This document shows positions 29,358-38,555 of a stretch of 64,000 nucleotides of DNA, piece by piece. Position numbers and translations under genes: made by a program. The notes under the pieces were generated by a model that was not told where the DNA came from, ran no database searches, and was given only the letters and a program-made list of their open reading frames with translations. The DNA is taken from NCBI RefSeq assembly GCF_004011865.1, contig NZ_RKLP01000008.1, positions 62,001 to 126,000 on the forward strand, given 5' to 3'. The stretch's first letter is position 1, and every line of letters begins with the position of its first letter. The stretch is from Prescottella agglutinans. Lineage in GTDB: Bacteria > Actinomycetota > Actinomycetes > Mycobacteriales > Mycobacteriaceae.

Positions 29358-30560
29358 TCAGACGGAGAGCCGTACCGGGAGCGTCGTCCACGTTTGCAGG
29401 GTGTTGTTCACCCCTCTCTCGGGGATGCCGGCCAGTTCGATCGACTTGACCTTGTCGACCAGGACGGTCAGCAGCGCTTCCGCTTCGAGCCGGGCGACGT
29501 GCTGGCCGACGCACTGGTGAAGGCCCATCCCGAAGCCGACGTGTCCGGACGGGTCGCGGGTGAGCGTGAAACGGTCCCCGTCGTCCCATCGACGTGGGTC
29601 CCGGTTGCCCGCGCCGATCGCGAGCATGATCTTGCTGTGCTTTCCGAGTTCGACGCCTTCGAGTTCGACGGCCTCCGATGTCGTGTGGAAGACGAACTGG
29701 AGAGGTGACGCCCAGCGGACGGCCTCGTCGAACGCTCGTCGAACCAGTTGGGGATCACTACGCAACCGCTGCCACTCCTCGGGATGGGTGGCGAAGGCGT
29801 GCAGGATCGCGGCGACACCGTGGACGGTCGTGTCGATGCCGGCCGACAGGAGGGAGCGAACGACGAGTGGGGCCTGGTCCGCCGTGAGTTCTCCGCGGTC
29901 GGATGCCTCCCAGATCCGGGCACCGAATCCGTCGGGGCTCAGACTCTCGCGCTGGCACAGAGTGGTGACCCATTGCGACAGCTCGGACAGCCGCGCGGCC
30001 CCGCGATGGAAGTGCTCGTTCTGCGGGCCGAAGGCGTTGAAGACCAGATCGCCGTATGCGAGGAGGTTGTCCCGGTTCTCGGGGGGAAGACCGACGGCGT
30101 CGGGGAAGACCTTCAGCGGAAAGGCGGAAGCCAGGTCCGTCATGGCGTCGATCTCCGGGCCGCGCGCGAGAACCCGATCGACGACCTCTTCGGCCTCCGT
30201 GGTCCAGTGCTCCCGCAGCCGCCGCAGCGCCCTCATGCCGAGGACGTCGGTGAGCACCCTTCGGGGAGCGTCGTGCTCGGGAGGATCGGTCTCCGTCGGA
30301 TTCGCCTTCGGGCGCCAGGGCACCTCGGTGTGAAAGTTGGAGAGGCCCACCCCGGCGCCCACCTGGTAGTGGGGCCAGTCGGCGAACACCTCCCGGATCG
30401 TGTCGTAGCGTCCGGTTGCGTAGACGCCGTAGGCGTTGAGGTAGACGACCGGCGCTGTCTCCCGGATCTCCTGCTGTACCCGTGATCGGTCGAGGAGGTG
30501 CTCGAGCGCGTAGGGGTCGATACCCAGTTCTGTAACGGGTGCAAGCTGTGCTGGCATCAC
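29358..30560 (-). CDS. Cytochrome P450, CYP199-like
   Basis: A 400-residue soluble P450. The heme-binding loop is FGMGLHQCVGQ with Cys350; the I-helix oxygen motif is SAGIDTT; the K-helix ExxR is in FDEAVRW. From LGIDPYALEHL through PVVYLNAYGVY, GVGLSNFHTEVPWRP, FPDAVGL and LVFNAFGP it tracks CYP199A enzymes, which hydroxylate or O-demethylate para-substituted benzoates such as 4-methoxybenzoate. Last gene of the leftward operon, 19 bp after its probable reductase. The benzoate link is from the family; the true substrate here is inferred. Confidence 0.87.
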   Translation of the reverse strand: MMPAQLAPVTELGIDPYALEHLLDRSRVQQEIRETAPVVYLNAYGVYATGRYDTIREVFADWPHYQVGAGVGLSNFHTEVPWRPKANPTETDPPEHDAPRRVLTDVLGMRALRRLREHWTTEAEEVVDRVLARGPEIDAMTDLASAFPLKVFPDAVGLPPENRDNLLAYGDLVFNAFGPQNEHFHRGAARLSELSQWVTTLCQRESLSPDGFGARIWEASDRGELTADQAPLVVRSLLSAGIDTTVHGVAAILHAFATHPEEWQRLRSDPQLVRRAFDEAVRWASPLQFVFHTTSEAVELEGVELGKHSKIMLAIGAGNRDPRRWDDGDRFTLTRDPSGHVGFGMGLHQCVGQHVARLEAEALLTVLVDKVKSIELAGIPERGVNNTLQTWTTLPVRLSV

Positions 30561-30579
30561 ATGGTCCGATCTACTGTGG

Positions 30580-31572
30580 TTACAAGTCGAGGACGAGGCG
30601 CTCGGTCTGCGCTCGCGAGACGCACGAGATCATGCAGTCGCCCGCTTGTCGGTCTACTTCGCTGAGCACGCTGTCGCGGTGATCGGGCACTCCGTCGACC
30701 ACGGTGACCTCGCAGGTTCCGCACGTTCCCTGGCGGCAGGACGAGAGGATTCCGATTCCCGCGTCGGCGAGTGCGTCGAGAGCGGTTACCCCGGGCGGGA
30801 CGTCGATGTCGGTGCCCGATCGCAGGAGTCGGAGTGTGAACGGTCGATCCTGTGACGATTCTGCTGCCGATGCCGTGAACCGCTCGGTGTGCAGTGTGTA
30901 CGGCGGCAGGTGCCGGCAGGCAGCTTCGACTGCCTCCAGCAATCCCGTCGGCCCGCAGCAGTACACCTTGGTTCCCGGTTCCACATCGGCCAGGGCCACG
31001 TCGAGATCGAGCAGACCGACCTCGTCCTGCGGCGCACAGTGCACGTGGTCGCCGAACCTTTCGAGGTCGTCGAGGAATGCCATCGACTGCCGACTCCGGC
31101 CGCCGTACACCAGGCGCCACGGCCGCTCGGTCCGCACCGCCTGCTCGATCATCGGGATCATCGGCGTAATGCCGATGCCGCCGGCGATGAACACGTAGCG
31201 GTCTGCGGGAACCAAGGGGAATTGATTCCTCGGTCCACCGAAGCCGAGCACGTCACCCTCGCGGAGGTTCTCGTGAATCCACCGCGATCCACCGCGTCCG
31301 TTCGCCTCGTTCAGAACAGCGATCCGGTACCGGTAGGTGTCCCAGCGATCCCCGCAGAGAGAGTATTGGCGCGACATCCCGTTGGGCAGGATCAGATCGA
31401 TGTGCGACCCGGGTGTCCATGGTGCAAGGCGCTGGCCGCGAGGATCGGCCAGCGTCAGCGCCACGACCTCGGCGGAAACCTGCTCGCGGGATTCCACGCG
31501 CAACGTGGCCGGCATCGGACCGGTCAGCAGGGCGGTCGTCTCGTCTGCGCTGCTCACGTTCGCCGTGGTCAT
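30580..31572 (-). CDS. PDR/VanB-type ferredoxin reductase (FMN, NADH, 2Fe-2S)
   Basis: A 330-residue electron-transfer protein in phthalate dioxygenase reductase order: flavin domain (RQYSLCGD), NADH domain (GGIGITPMIPM, YCCGPTGLL), C-terminal plant-type 2Fe-2S domain (C-x4-C-x2-C in CRQGTCGTC, fourth ligand near CMISC). Such reductases normally serve Rieske oxygenases; none is present, and the P450 gene follows by 19 bp, so it probably feeds the P450. The ATG at 31572 overlaps the monooxygenase stop in ATGA. Confidence 0.88.
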   Translation of the reverse strand: MTTANVSSADETTALLTGPMPATLRVESREQVSAEVVALTLADPRGQRLAPWTPGSHIDLILPNGMSRQYSLCGDRWDTYRYRIAVLNEANGRGGSRWIHENLREGDVLGFGGPRNQFPLVPADRYVFIAGGIGITPMIPMIEQAVRTERPWRLVYGGRSRQSMAFLDDLERFGDHVHCAPQDEVGLLDLDVALADVEPGTKVYCCGPTGLLEAVEAACRHLPPYTLHTERFTASAAESSQDRPFTLRLLRSGTDIDVPPGVTALDALADAGIGILSSCRQGTCGTCEVTVVDGVPDHRDSVLSEVDRQAGDCMISCVSRAQTERLVLDL

Positions 31573-33559
31573 CGGAACTCGCCCGTGAGGTCGAATGCGG
31601 ACATGTCGGGGGTCCTCGTCCGCTGGTAGAACTCGAGCAGCGAGAACGGCCAGACCTGGGTGGCACGGCCGAATCGGTTGCGGTACCAGGTATGGACGTC
31701 GGCGATGCCCCACGCGCGGAGGCGATTTCCCGCGTCCACCCGTGCGCAGAATTCTTCCATCGCGTCGACATGCGGCTCGATGGTCTTCTTTCGCGCACGC
31801 AGGAGTTCACCGAGACACTCGACTGTGTATTCGGCTGCGCACTCGGCCATGTACAAGGAGCTGCCGTTGACGACGACGCCGGTGTTGGGCCCCATGAGCA
31901 TGAAGAGGTTCGGGAAGGACGGGACCGTGACACCCATGTAGGCCTTGGCGTCGCCGGCCCACCACTCGTGGAGGTTCTTACCGTCGCGTCCGGTGATGGT
32001 GATCGGTTCCAGGTAGTCGGAAGCGCGGAATCCGGTTGCGAAGACAATGACGTCGACCTCGTGCAGGACGCCGTCGGCAGTGCGGATCCCCGTCGGGGTG
32101 ATGGCCTCGATGCCGTCGGTGACGAGATCGACATGCGATTGCATGAGGGTTGCGCTCCACGCACCGTTGTCGCGGAGCATCCGCTTGGCACCCGGCGGGT
32201 AGGTGGGAGTCATCTTCTCCAGCAGGTCGGGATGACCCTCGAGCTGCCTGCCGAGATGAGCCAGCAGCTGCCGTCGTAGCTCCGCATTCTTCGCCGAGGT
32301 GCTCTCCTTCTCCGTCCACTCCGGATCGGCCTCGACGAACGGCAGACGTCCTTCGGCGGCAATCCAGAACTGCCAGAAGCGAAACCACCGGCCGTAGTGC
32401 GGGACGTGACGCAGCAGCCAGGCCATGCCGGCGGGGATATCCGCAAGGTGGGTGTGGGAAGCATCCACGGTGCGTTGCGCTGGAAGACACTCAGGTGCGC
32501 CACCGTGCCCGCGATCGACGGAACGATCTGGTACGCGCTCGCGCCGGTACCGACCACTGCCACCCGCAACCCACTCAGATCCACCGATGTGTCCCACTGC
32601 GACGAGTGGAACCAGCGTCCGGCGTAGGAGTCGAGTCCGGCGATCTCCGGGATGTTCGGCCGATTGAGCTGTCCGACAGCGGTAATGACCGCATTCACCT
32701 GCCGGGTTCGGCGAGTGCCGTCCACCGACTCGGTGGTGACGGTCCAGGTTCCGCTGCCGTCGTCGAACGACATCGAAGTCACTTCGGTCCCGAATTCGAT
32801 GTTGGGTCGCAGGTCGAAGTTGGTCGCCACGTCCTGCAGGTAGTTCTCGATCTCGTCGCGGACCGAAAACTGCTGCGGCCAATCAGCTTTCTGTGCGAAC
32901 GAGTAGCTGTAGGCGAAGTTCGGGGTGTCGAGTCGGCACCCGGGGTAGACGTTCTCCCACCAGGTTCCGCCGACCTCGGTGTTCTTCTCGAACACCGTGT
33001 AGTCGATCCCGGCCTGTTGCAATCGGTGTGCGGCGGCCATCCCGGAGATTCCGGCGCCGATGATCGCGACGCTGAAGTCGATGTCGGGGGCAACCTCCGA
33101 CTTCTTCCAGGCCGGGGCGCCGTAGTCGTTCGGGATGCCCAGTTCGTGGCGCAGCAGTGGCAGGTAGTCGTCGCTGGCGTCCTTGGTCAGGAAGCGCATG
33201 ATGCGTGCGAGGAATTCCTCGGACGGCGGCGCCGCCGGGGCGGAGCCTCGATCACGAAAGGCCTTGAGGGCGTCGACGGCGACCTTGCGGGCGAGCTGTT
33301 GGGCCTCGACGGACATCCCGCCTTGTGGCGCGATCACCGAGTCCATCGGCGGCAGCGGCGGCCGGAGTTCGTCGGCAAGCAGCGACGGGTCGGCGTTTAC
33401 CAGCGCCAGGGCGGCGAGCAGAGCCGGCAGCTCTGCGTCCTGCACCGCCTGCTCGAGGAAGTCGTCGTCCTCGACGATCGGCAGGCAAGCGTCGTAGTGG
33501 CCGTGCTGAGCGACTTCGGGCGGGTGCACCTCGTTCGCGGCGAGTGTCGTGGGGGTCAT
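31569..33559 (-). pseudogene. Type I Baeyer-Villiger monooxygenase, HAPMO-like, with frameshift
   Basis: Inserts oxygen next to a ketone to make an ester, using FAD and NADPH. The first frame (33559 to about 32450) has an N-terminal extension of about 160 residues, GAGISGMAAAH for FAD, GGTWWENVYPGCRLD, the BVMO fingerprint region YAGRWFHSSQWD and GTGASA for NADPH. The chain then continues in another frame (ADIPAGMAWLLRH to DLTGEFR). One missing base between about 32445 and 32455 accounts for the shift; restoring it gives about 664 residues, matching 4-hydroxyacetophenone monooxygenase. Coupled by ATGA to genes on both sides. Either a sequencing error or a recent mutation. Confidence 0.82.
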
Positions 33560-34386
33560 GCCAGAGCTCCAGTGAGAAAGTTGACGATGAGGCTAGCGGT
33601 CTCTGCCGGCGCGTCGATGTTGGGCTCGTGCGCGTAGTCGATCTCGACCGCGTGGGCGTTCGGGGTGAGGTCCGCAAGCTTCTTCGACCACCCCGATTCG
33701 AGGAGCTCGTCCCGAGTGCCCTCGATGAGAAGCACGGGGATCTGTGTCCCTGCCCAGAGCTCGAGGAACGGGTCGGCGTTCTGGCCTCGCTCGACGGCCG
33801 GGTTGCTCAGTCGAGGCGCGGTCATCGCTTCCCAGTGCCCCGGAATGAGGCTGTTCTCGAACCGCTGTCGGATGTGCTCGTCCATTCCGTCCAGGCTGCG
33901 CACCATGTAACCCGTCATTCGGGCGGCATCCTCGAGGCTGGGCGTGTAGTCGGCCAGGGCGGCGATGCCCTCGGGCAGCCGGTACGGCCCGCCCGTGCCG
34001 GAGATGCTCACCGCGCGGTCGACCGGCCACGGGTCGGTCGGGTCGGAGACTGCGCGCATGACCATCGATCCACCGAAGGAGGCTCCGACAAAGTGCGCCC
34101 GCTCGACGCCGAGTTCCCGGCAGAAGGCCGCGATGTGCTTGACGCGGGGCGCGTACGGCGGCCGGTCGAGGAAGACGGCCTTGTCCGTGCCACCCCACCC
34201 GAGCAGGTCAGGGGCGAGAACGTGGAAACGATCGGTGAGGTGCGGGATCATCTCGGACCAACACAGTTCGGCGGTGGACCCGAAACCGCCGTCGTGGACG
34301 AGGACGATCGTGTCCTTGTCGGGCGTACCGGCCTCGATGTAGGTGGTGTGGAACCCGTCGGCGATGAGCGACTTCTTTTCGTACAT
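33556..34386 (-). CDS. Alpha/beta hydrolase (probable esterase)
   Basis: A 276-residue hydrolase with the oxyanion strand VLVHDGGFGS, nucleophile elbow GASFGGS and a late acid (EGTRDELL) and His (YAHEPN). The layout resembles meta-cleavage product hydrolases and carboxylesterases. It directly precedes the Baeyer-Villiger gene with an ATGA overlap; in known aryl-ketone pathways the ester formed by the monooxygenase is split by such a hydrolase, so that role is inferred. Confidence 0.82.
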   Translation of the reverse strand: MYEKKSLIADGFHTTYIEAGTPDKDTIVLVHDGGFGSTAELCWSEMIPHLTDRFHVLAPDLLGWGGTDKAVFLDRPPYAPRVKHIAAFCRELGVERAHFVGASFGGSMVMRAVSDPTDPWPVDRAVSISGTGGPYRLPEGIAALADYTPSLEDAARMTGYMVRSLDGMDEHIRQRFENSLIPGHWEAMTAPRLSNPAVERGQNADPFLELWAGTQIPVLLIEGTRDELLESGWSKKLADLTPNAHAVEIDYAHEPNIDAPAETASLIVNFLTGALA

Positions 34387-34432
34387 GGTTGGTTTCCGTT
34401 CTCTGGCAAAGATCGCGAGTGTGCAGGGGCTG

Positions 34433-35122
34433 TCAGTTCTTGACCGAGCCGCCGTCGACGCAGAGGGTCTGACCGGTGACGAAGGCTGCGCCTGGGCTGA
34501 GCAGGAACTTCACCGGACCGACGATGTCCTCCGGGTAGGCCCGTCGCTTGATCGAGCGCCCGGCGATGTTGCTCTCTTCGGTGTGGGCCATGTCCGTGAT
34601 CATGGGCGTGGCGGTGATGCCCGGGCTGACGACGTTGACCGTGATCTCGTCGTCGCCGAGTTCGTCTGCCAGGCAACGGGCGAAGCCGATGACACCGGCC
34701 TTCGACGCGACGTACGCGAAGAGGTTCCGAGGACCCTTGAAGACGGTGCCGGAGGCGAAGAGCACGATCCGCGATCCCCGCGGCATCAGCGGTACCACCG
34801 CCTGGGTGATGGCGATCGTTCCCTCGAGGTTCGTACGCAGGATTCGCTGCCAGACCTCTCGGGGGGTGTCGCGGAACGACGACCACTGTCCCATGGCGGC
34901 GCAGTGGACGAGGTTGTTCACCTCTTGCCCGGCAAGGGATTCGAGAACCGTGGCAATACCTTCATCGGTGCTCAGGTCGGCTCTGACATAGAGGTCGGCG
35001 AACTCCTCTGCGGGCGGTTGTGCGATGTCGATGACGATCGTGCGATGCCCGTCGTTGCGCAGTTCGTCGGCGACGGCCCGGCCGATGCCGCTGGCGCCCC
35101 CGGTGATGATCGTTGTGGTCAT
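34433..35122 (-). CDS. Short-chain dehydrogenase/reductase
   Basis: A 229-residue classical SDR: cofactor loop TGGASGIGR, catalytic Ser in FASGTV and Y-V-A-S-K, C-terminal VTGQTLCVDGG. The usual NNAG is replaced by HCAAMG. I place the start at the ATG at 35122 (MTTTIITGG) with GAAAG upstream; an ATG 6 nt earlier is possible. In the operon it could interconvert an alcohol and the ketone consumed by the monooxygenase. Confidence 0.85.
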   Translation of the reverse strand: MTTTIITGGASGIGRAVADELRNDGHRTIVIDIAQPPAEEFADLYVRADLSTDEGIATVLESLAGQEVNNLVHCAAMGQWSSFRDTPREVWQRILRTNLEGTIAITQAVVPLMPRGSRIVLFASGTVFKGPRNLFAYVASKAGVIGFARCLADELGDDEITVNVVSPGITATPMITDMAHTEESNIAGRSIKRRAYPEDIVGPVKFLLSPGAAFVTGQTLCVDGGSVKN

Positions 35123-35133
35123 GCGCATGCTTT

Positions 35134-35898
35134 CTAGTCGATGGTGGCGCGGTCGTCGACACGCGCGAGGAACGACGCGATCACCGCGTTGAAGTGGGCG
35201 GGGTTCTCGATGCACGACAGGTGGCCGGCGCCGGGAACGACCTCGTGTCGCGCGTGGTCGAGGCCACCGACGATCTCGGCCGTACGTTCGCTCGGAATCT
35301 TGGCGTCGAGTTCGCCTGTGACGACGAGCGCGGGACAGGTGATCGCGCCCAGCAGGGGAACGACGTCGGCGCGGAACGTCGCCGTCGCGGACGCGAGGTA
35401 GGCGTCGGCGCTCATCGTGGAGATCGCGTCGTAGAGGGCCGCGTAGTCGGAGGTGTCGAGTGGTTGCGTCAGTGTCTGGTCGAGGTATTCCTTTGCGAAG
35501 GCGGCCATGCCGGCGCGGGTGATCGACTCCGCGAAGCCGTCGATGCGGGCGTCGGCGACCTCGATCGGGAGTCGCGCGAACGAGTTGGCGATAGTGACGC
35601 TACGGACCATTTCGGGGTGCTTCGCGGCAACGGCGATGGCCTGCAGCCCTCCCATGGACAACCCGATCAGGTGGACGGGGCCGTGTGCCTCGATCACTTC
35701 GTGGAGGTCGTCGGTCCAGGCGTCGATGCTCACCGCGCCCGTCCGCGGCGACTTGCCGTGTCCGCGGCTGTCCGGCGCAGATACATCGTAATGCGTTGTC
35801 AGGAAATCGATTTGATGACGCCAGAGGCGGTGATCCGTGCCGAGGCTGTGCAGCAGCACAACGGTCGGTCGTTCCGAGCGGGGTGCGGTGAGTTCCAC
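35134..35898 (-). CDS. Alpha/beta hydrolase, PcaD (enol-lactonase)-like
   Basis: A 254-residue hydrolase with VVLLHSLGTDHRLW (oxyanion), SRGHGKS, GLSMGGLQA (nucleophile Ser) and PGAGHLSCIENP (catalytic His). The HSLGT, RGHGKS and GLSMGG trio is typical of 3-oxoadipate enol-lactone hydrolases and homologues. The GTG at 35898 is the best start in the real coding part, with GGGA 8 nt upstream; the frame opens earlier into the tautomerase gene. It is the second hydrolase of the operon. Confidence 0.78.
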   Translation of the reverse strand: MELTAPRSERPTVVLLHSLGTDHRLWRHQIDFLTTHYDVSAPDSRGHGKSPRTGAVSIDAWTDDLHEVIEAHGPVHLIGLSMGGLQAIAVAAKHPEMVRSVTIANSFARLPIEVADARIDGFAESITRAGMAAFAKEYLDQTLTQPLDTSDYAALYDAISTMSADAYLASATATFRADVVPLLGAITCPALVVTGELDAKIPSERTAEIVGGLDHARHEVVPGAGHLSCIENPAHFNAVIASFLARVDDRATID

Positions 35899-35941
35899 GA
35901 GTTCTATCCCGTCCTTTCCTGGTGCAGCAGAACGGTGCTCG

Positions 35942-36139
35942 TCAAGACTGTGTGTGGCGCTTGGACAGGCTTTCGCCTCCGACGGCCCAGCGGTCCTTGG
36001 GGACCTGCTGGACAAGCACGTGGACGGCCGCGGGATTCGACTTGGTGACCGACGTGTAGACCTCGGTCAAGCCCTCCATCAGGGCCTCGATCTGCTCGGC
36101 AGTCAGTGGGCTGGCGTGGTTGACGTTGATGATGGGCAT
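35942..36139 (-). CDS. 4-oxalocrotonate tautomerase family protein
   Basis: A 65-residue tautomerase. The start MPIINVNHASPL gives Pro1 as catalytic base after Met removal, and the helix LTAEQIEALMEGLTEVYTSVT and HVLVQQVPKDRWAVGG strand match 4-OT subunits. AGGAG lies 7 nt before the ATG at 36139. It points to an aromatic meta-cleavage or related keto-enol step in the pathway, though no ring-cleavage dioxygenase is present in the block. Confidence 0.85.
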   Translation of the reverse strand: MPIINVNHASPLTAEQIEALMEGLTEVYTSVTKSNPAAVHVLVQQVPKDRWAVGGESLSKRHTQS

Positions 36140-36189
36140 TTCGTGCTCCTGCACTTCGAAGGTGACGGTGGTGATGAAATCGGGGGGTG

Positions 36190-37551
36190 TCAGGCGCGGT
36201 CGCCGGCCACGACCGCGGCGGCTTCGGACGATTGGGCGTCATCCTGTTCGCCGAGGCCGAGATGTCGGGTCTCGCGCACACTCAGTGCCGCCACGAGGAA
36301 GACAACCGCGGCGACCGTGATGGCGATGGCAAGTCGGACGGGGATATCGCTGACGCTCGGGCTGACGGCCGTCACGATCGCGGGCATGACTCCACCGATC
36401 GCGAAGCCGATGTTCCAGCTCAGCCCGGTGCCCGTCGCGCGAATCTCGGTGGGGAAGCGCTCGTTGAGGAAGATCAGCACCGGCGCGGAGCCTGCCATGA
36501 CGACGACGGCCATCGCTGTCGAGATGACGGTGACCAGTGCGAGCGAGCCCGAATTCAGCGACGCGAGCCACAGGTAGAGCAGGGGGAGGAGCACCACGTT
36601 GGGCACGCCGAACCACAGGAAGACCGCGCGCCGGCCGATTCGGTCACTGAGGTGCCCGCCCAGGGCTCCGCCCGCGATGACGCCCACATTGGCGATGATC
36701 AGGATCATGGCCGAGGTCGTCTTGGCGATACCCAGGTTCGCGCCGAAGAAGGTCGGGAAGAATCCAACCGTGAGGTAGTACGCGGTTGCTCCGCCTGCGG
36801 CGAGGGCGATGTTGAGCAGCGTCGTCTTGCGGTAGCGAGATCCGAAGATGACTCGAAGGGGCGACTTCCGGGCCGTCGGCGCCGCCGATTTCCCCTGCCA
36901 CAAGGGCGATTCCTCGGTGCGTCGGTAGATGTAGAAGCTGAACGCCGCAGTCAGAAGGCCGGTGAAGAACATCACGCGCCATCCGTACACGGCGAAGTCC
37001 TCGCTGGGGACAACGGCCGAAACGATGAAGTACACGAGCGACGCGACCACGGCACCGGCACCGGCGCCGCCGCCGGCGACCAGGCCCGACATCAGTCCAC
37101 GGTGTTCGGCTGCGACAGTTTCGGTTCCGAGTGTGTGCGTCGACGCGACAACGCCGCCGACGAACACTCCCTGCACGACGCGCAAGGCGAGGAAGAGGAT
37201 CGGCGCAGCGAATCCGATGGTCGCGTACGTCGGAACCGCTCCCATGAATGCTGTCGACAACCCGACACCCAGAATCGCGAACATCATCGCCTGCTTGCGA
37301 CCGTTGCGATCGGCATAGGCGCCGAACAGCGCAGAACCGAGGGGGCGGAAGAGGAGCGTTACTGCGAACGACGCGTAGACGAACGTCAATTGGAGCGTTG
37401 CGTTGTGTGCAGGGAACAGAAGCGGTCCGATTGTAGGGGCGAGGTAGAGGATGATCGTCAGATCGTAGAGATCCATCGCCCATCCGGTGATCGAAGCAAT
37501 CCCCGCAGAGCGAACCTGCTTTCTGCGGGCACTGTCCTGGGAATTCTCCAA
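36190..37551 (-). CDS. MFS transporter (metabolite:H+ symporter type)
   Basis: A 453-residue, 12-helix transporter of the sugar-porter-like metabolite:H+ symporter group (ShiA/KgtP/ProP-like): GWAMDLYDLTIILYLAP, GAYADRNGRKQAM, LRVVQGVFVGGVVAS, LSDRIGRRAVF and FPTEIRATGTGLSWNIG. It is the first gene of the catabolic operon and probably imports the aromatic substrate. The TTG start at 37551 is supported by GGAG 6 nt upstream. Divergent from iclR. Confidence 0.88.
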   Translation of the reverse strand: MENSQDSARRKQVRSAGIASITGWAMDLYDLTIILYLAPTIGPLLFPAHNATLQLTFVYASFAVTLLFRPLGSALFGAYADRNGRKQAMMFAILGVGLSTAFMGAVPTYATIGFAAPILFLALRVVQGVFVGGVVASTHTLGTETVAAEHRGLMSGLVAGGGAGAGAVVASLVYFIVSAVVPSEDFAVYGWRVMFFTGLLTAAFSFYIYRRTEESPLWQGKSAAPTARKSPLRVIFGSRYRKTTLLNIALAAGGATAYYLTVGFFPTFFGANLGIAKTTSAMILIIANVGVIAGGALGGHLSDRIGRRAVFLWFGVPNVVLLPLLYLWLASLNSGSLALVTVISTAMAVVVMAGSAPVLIFLNERFPTEIRATGTGLSWNIGFAIGGVMPAIVTAVSPSVSDIPVRLAIAITVAAVVFLVAALSVRETRHLGLGEQDDAQSSEAAAVVAGDRA

Positions 37552-37633
37552 AGCTGTCTCCTGACCGAGTGGCCGTCACGGCTGTGACGTGATCTGCACC
37601 ATAGGCAGTGGATTCCTGAATGCTCAACGGGTG

Positions 37634-37648
37634 TTCCTCATAGCGAAA
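37634..37648. promoter_or_regulatory. IclR operator candidate in the operon/iclR intergenic region
   Basis: TTCCTCATAGCGAAA, preceded by GTG, is nearly the same as the palindrome before the downstream SDR (12 of 15 positions, plus the GTG). It lies 37 bp before iclR and 83 bp before the operon, placed to control both. Confidence 0.55.
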
Positions 37649-37684
37649 CGAATCTTCCGAGATTGGTTCCGTTATGGTGATTCC

Positions 37685-38458
37685 ATGGTCGAATCGCGCG
37701 CATCGGACACGCTCGGCTCCGTCAATCGGGCGCTCTCGCTTCTGGAGCTCCTGGCGGAGAACAACGGACTCACTGTCACGCAACTGGCGGACCGCCTGGG
37801 GGTAGGTAAGACGACGGCATTCCGCCTGGCGAAGACGCTCGTCGAGCGTGGATGGGTCGAGAAGGACGACGAATTGAGGTATCGACTCGGGCCGGGGTTG
37901 TTGAGTCTCGCGCCGGGTCTGCAAGTCGGACAGGATATTCGGAGTAGGTTGCGGCCCATCATGGCCGAGCTTCACGACGAGACGCAGGAGACGATTCATC
38001 TCACCGTGCTCCAGGGGCGGCATGTCATCTATGTCGAGCAGCTCGTCTCGCCCAAGCCGGTCCACTCCGTGAGTACGCTCGGCAGCAGATCACCCGCGCA
38101 CTGCGTGTCGCCGGGGCTTGCGCAACTGGCAGCCCTGCCCGACGACGCGATCGACTGGGTCCTCGCCGGTCCGCTGCGTCGGTACACCGAGCGGTCGCTG
38201 ACCGATCCTGCGGATGTTCGCAAGGAACTGCAGCACGTCAGGTCGACCGGGTATGCGGTGAACCGTGGGGGCTTTCGCGCGGAGGTGGGCGGGGTTGGGG
38301 TGGCCGTTCTGGACGATCGCGGCAAGCCGATAGCGGCTCTGTCGGTCTGCATGCCCATCTACCGTATGCAGACCACCGATTTGGAAGCGGTTGGTGCACA
38401 GCTTATTTCCGCGTCTTCCGACGCTCATCGCGTACTCAAGGTTTCTCAGCTCTCGTAG
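37685..38458 (+). CDS. IclR family transcriptional regulator
   Basis: A 257-residue regulator: N-terminal winged HTH (SVNRALSLLELLAENNGLTV, LADRLGVGKTTAFRLAKTLVERGWV) and C-terminal effector domain (ETIHLTVLQGRHVIYVEQL, RGGFRAEVGGVGVAVLDDRGKPIAALSV). IclR proteins commonly control aromatic catabolism. The ATG at 37685 begins the recognisable domain; the frame opens earlier without a binding site. Divergent from the eight-gene operon across 133 bp, with a putative operator between. Confidence 0.9.
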   Translation: MVESRASDTLGSVNRALSLLELLAENNGLTVTQLADRLGVGKTTAFRLAKTLVERGWVEKDDELRYRLGPGLLSLAPGLQVGQDIRSRLRPIMAELHDETQETIHLTVLQGRHVIYVEQLVSPKPVHSVSTLGSRSPAHCVSPGLAQLAALPDDAIDWVLAGPLRRYTERSLTDPADVRKELQHVRSTGYAVNRGGFRAEVGGVGVAVLDDRGKPIAALSVCMPIYRMQTTDLEAVGAQLISASSDAHRVLKVSQLS

Positions 38459-38485
38459 GCTTCGAAGGTGCTGAGGGGGAGGGTG

Positions 38486-38500
38486 TTCCGCATATCGGAA
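38486..38500. promoter_or_regulatory. Perfect 15-bp palindrome, IclR-type operator
   Basis: TTCCG-CATAT-CGGAA is a perfect inverted repeat apart from its central base and lies 55 bp before the SDR gene and 27 bp after iclR. A near copy lies at 37634-37648. Confidence 0.6.
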
Positions 38501-38555
38501 TCCAATTTTCCGCCGGTATGAGCTATCGGGGTGGAGGTCTTGTTAGCCTTCGGTC

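Noticed and set aside
29358-31572. P450 reductase pair as a Rieske dioxygenase system
   Set aside because: The oxygenase has a P450 heme loop and no Rieske C-x-H motif is present in the block.
32440-32460. Programmed ribosomal frameshift in the monooxygenase gene
   Set aside because: No slippery heptamer or downstream structure is evident, and homologous enzymes are made from a single frame.
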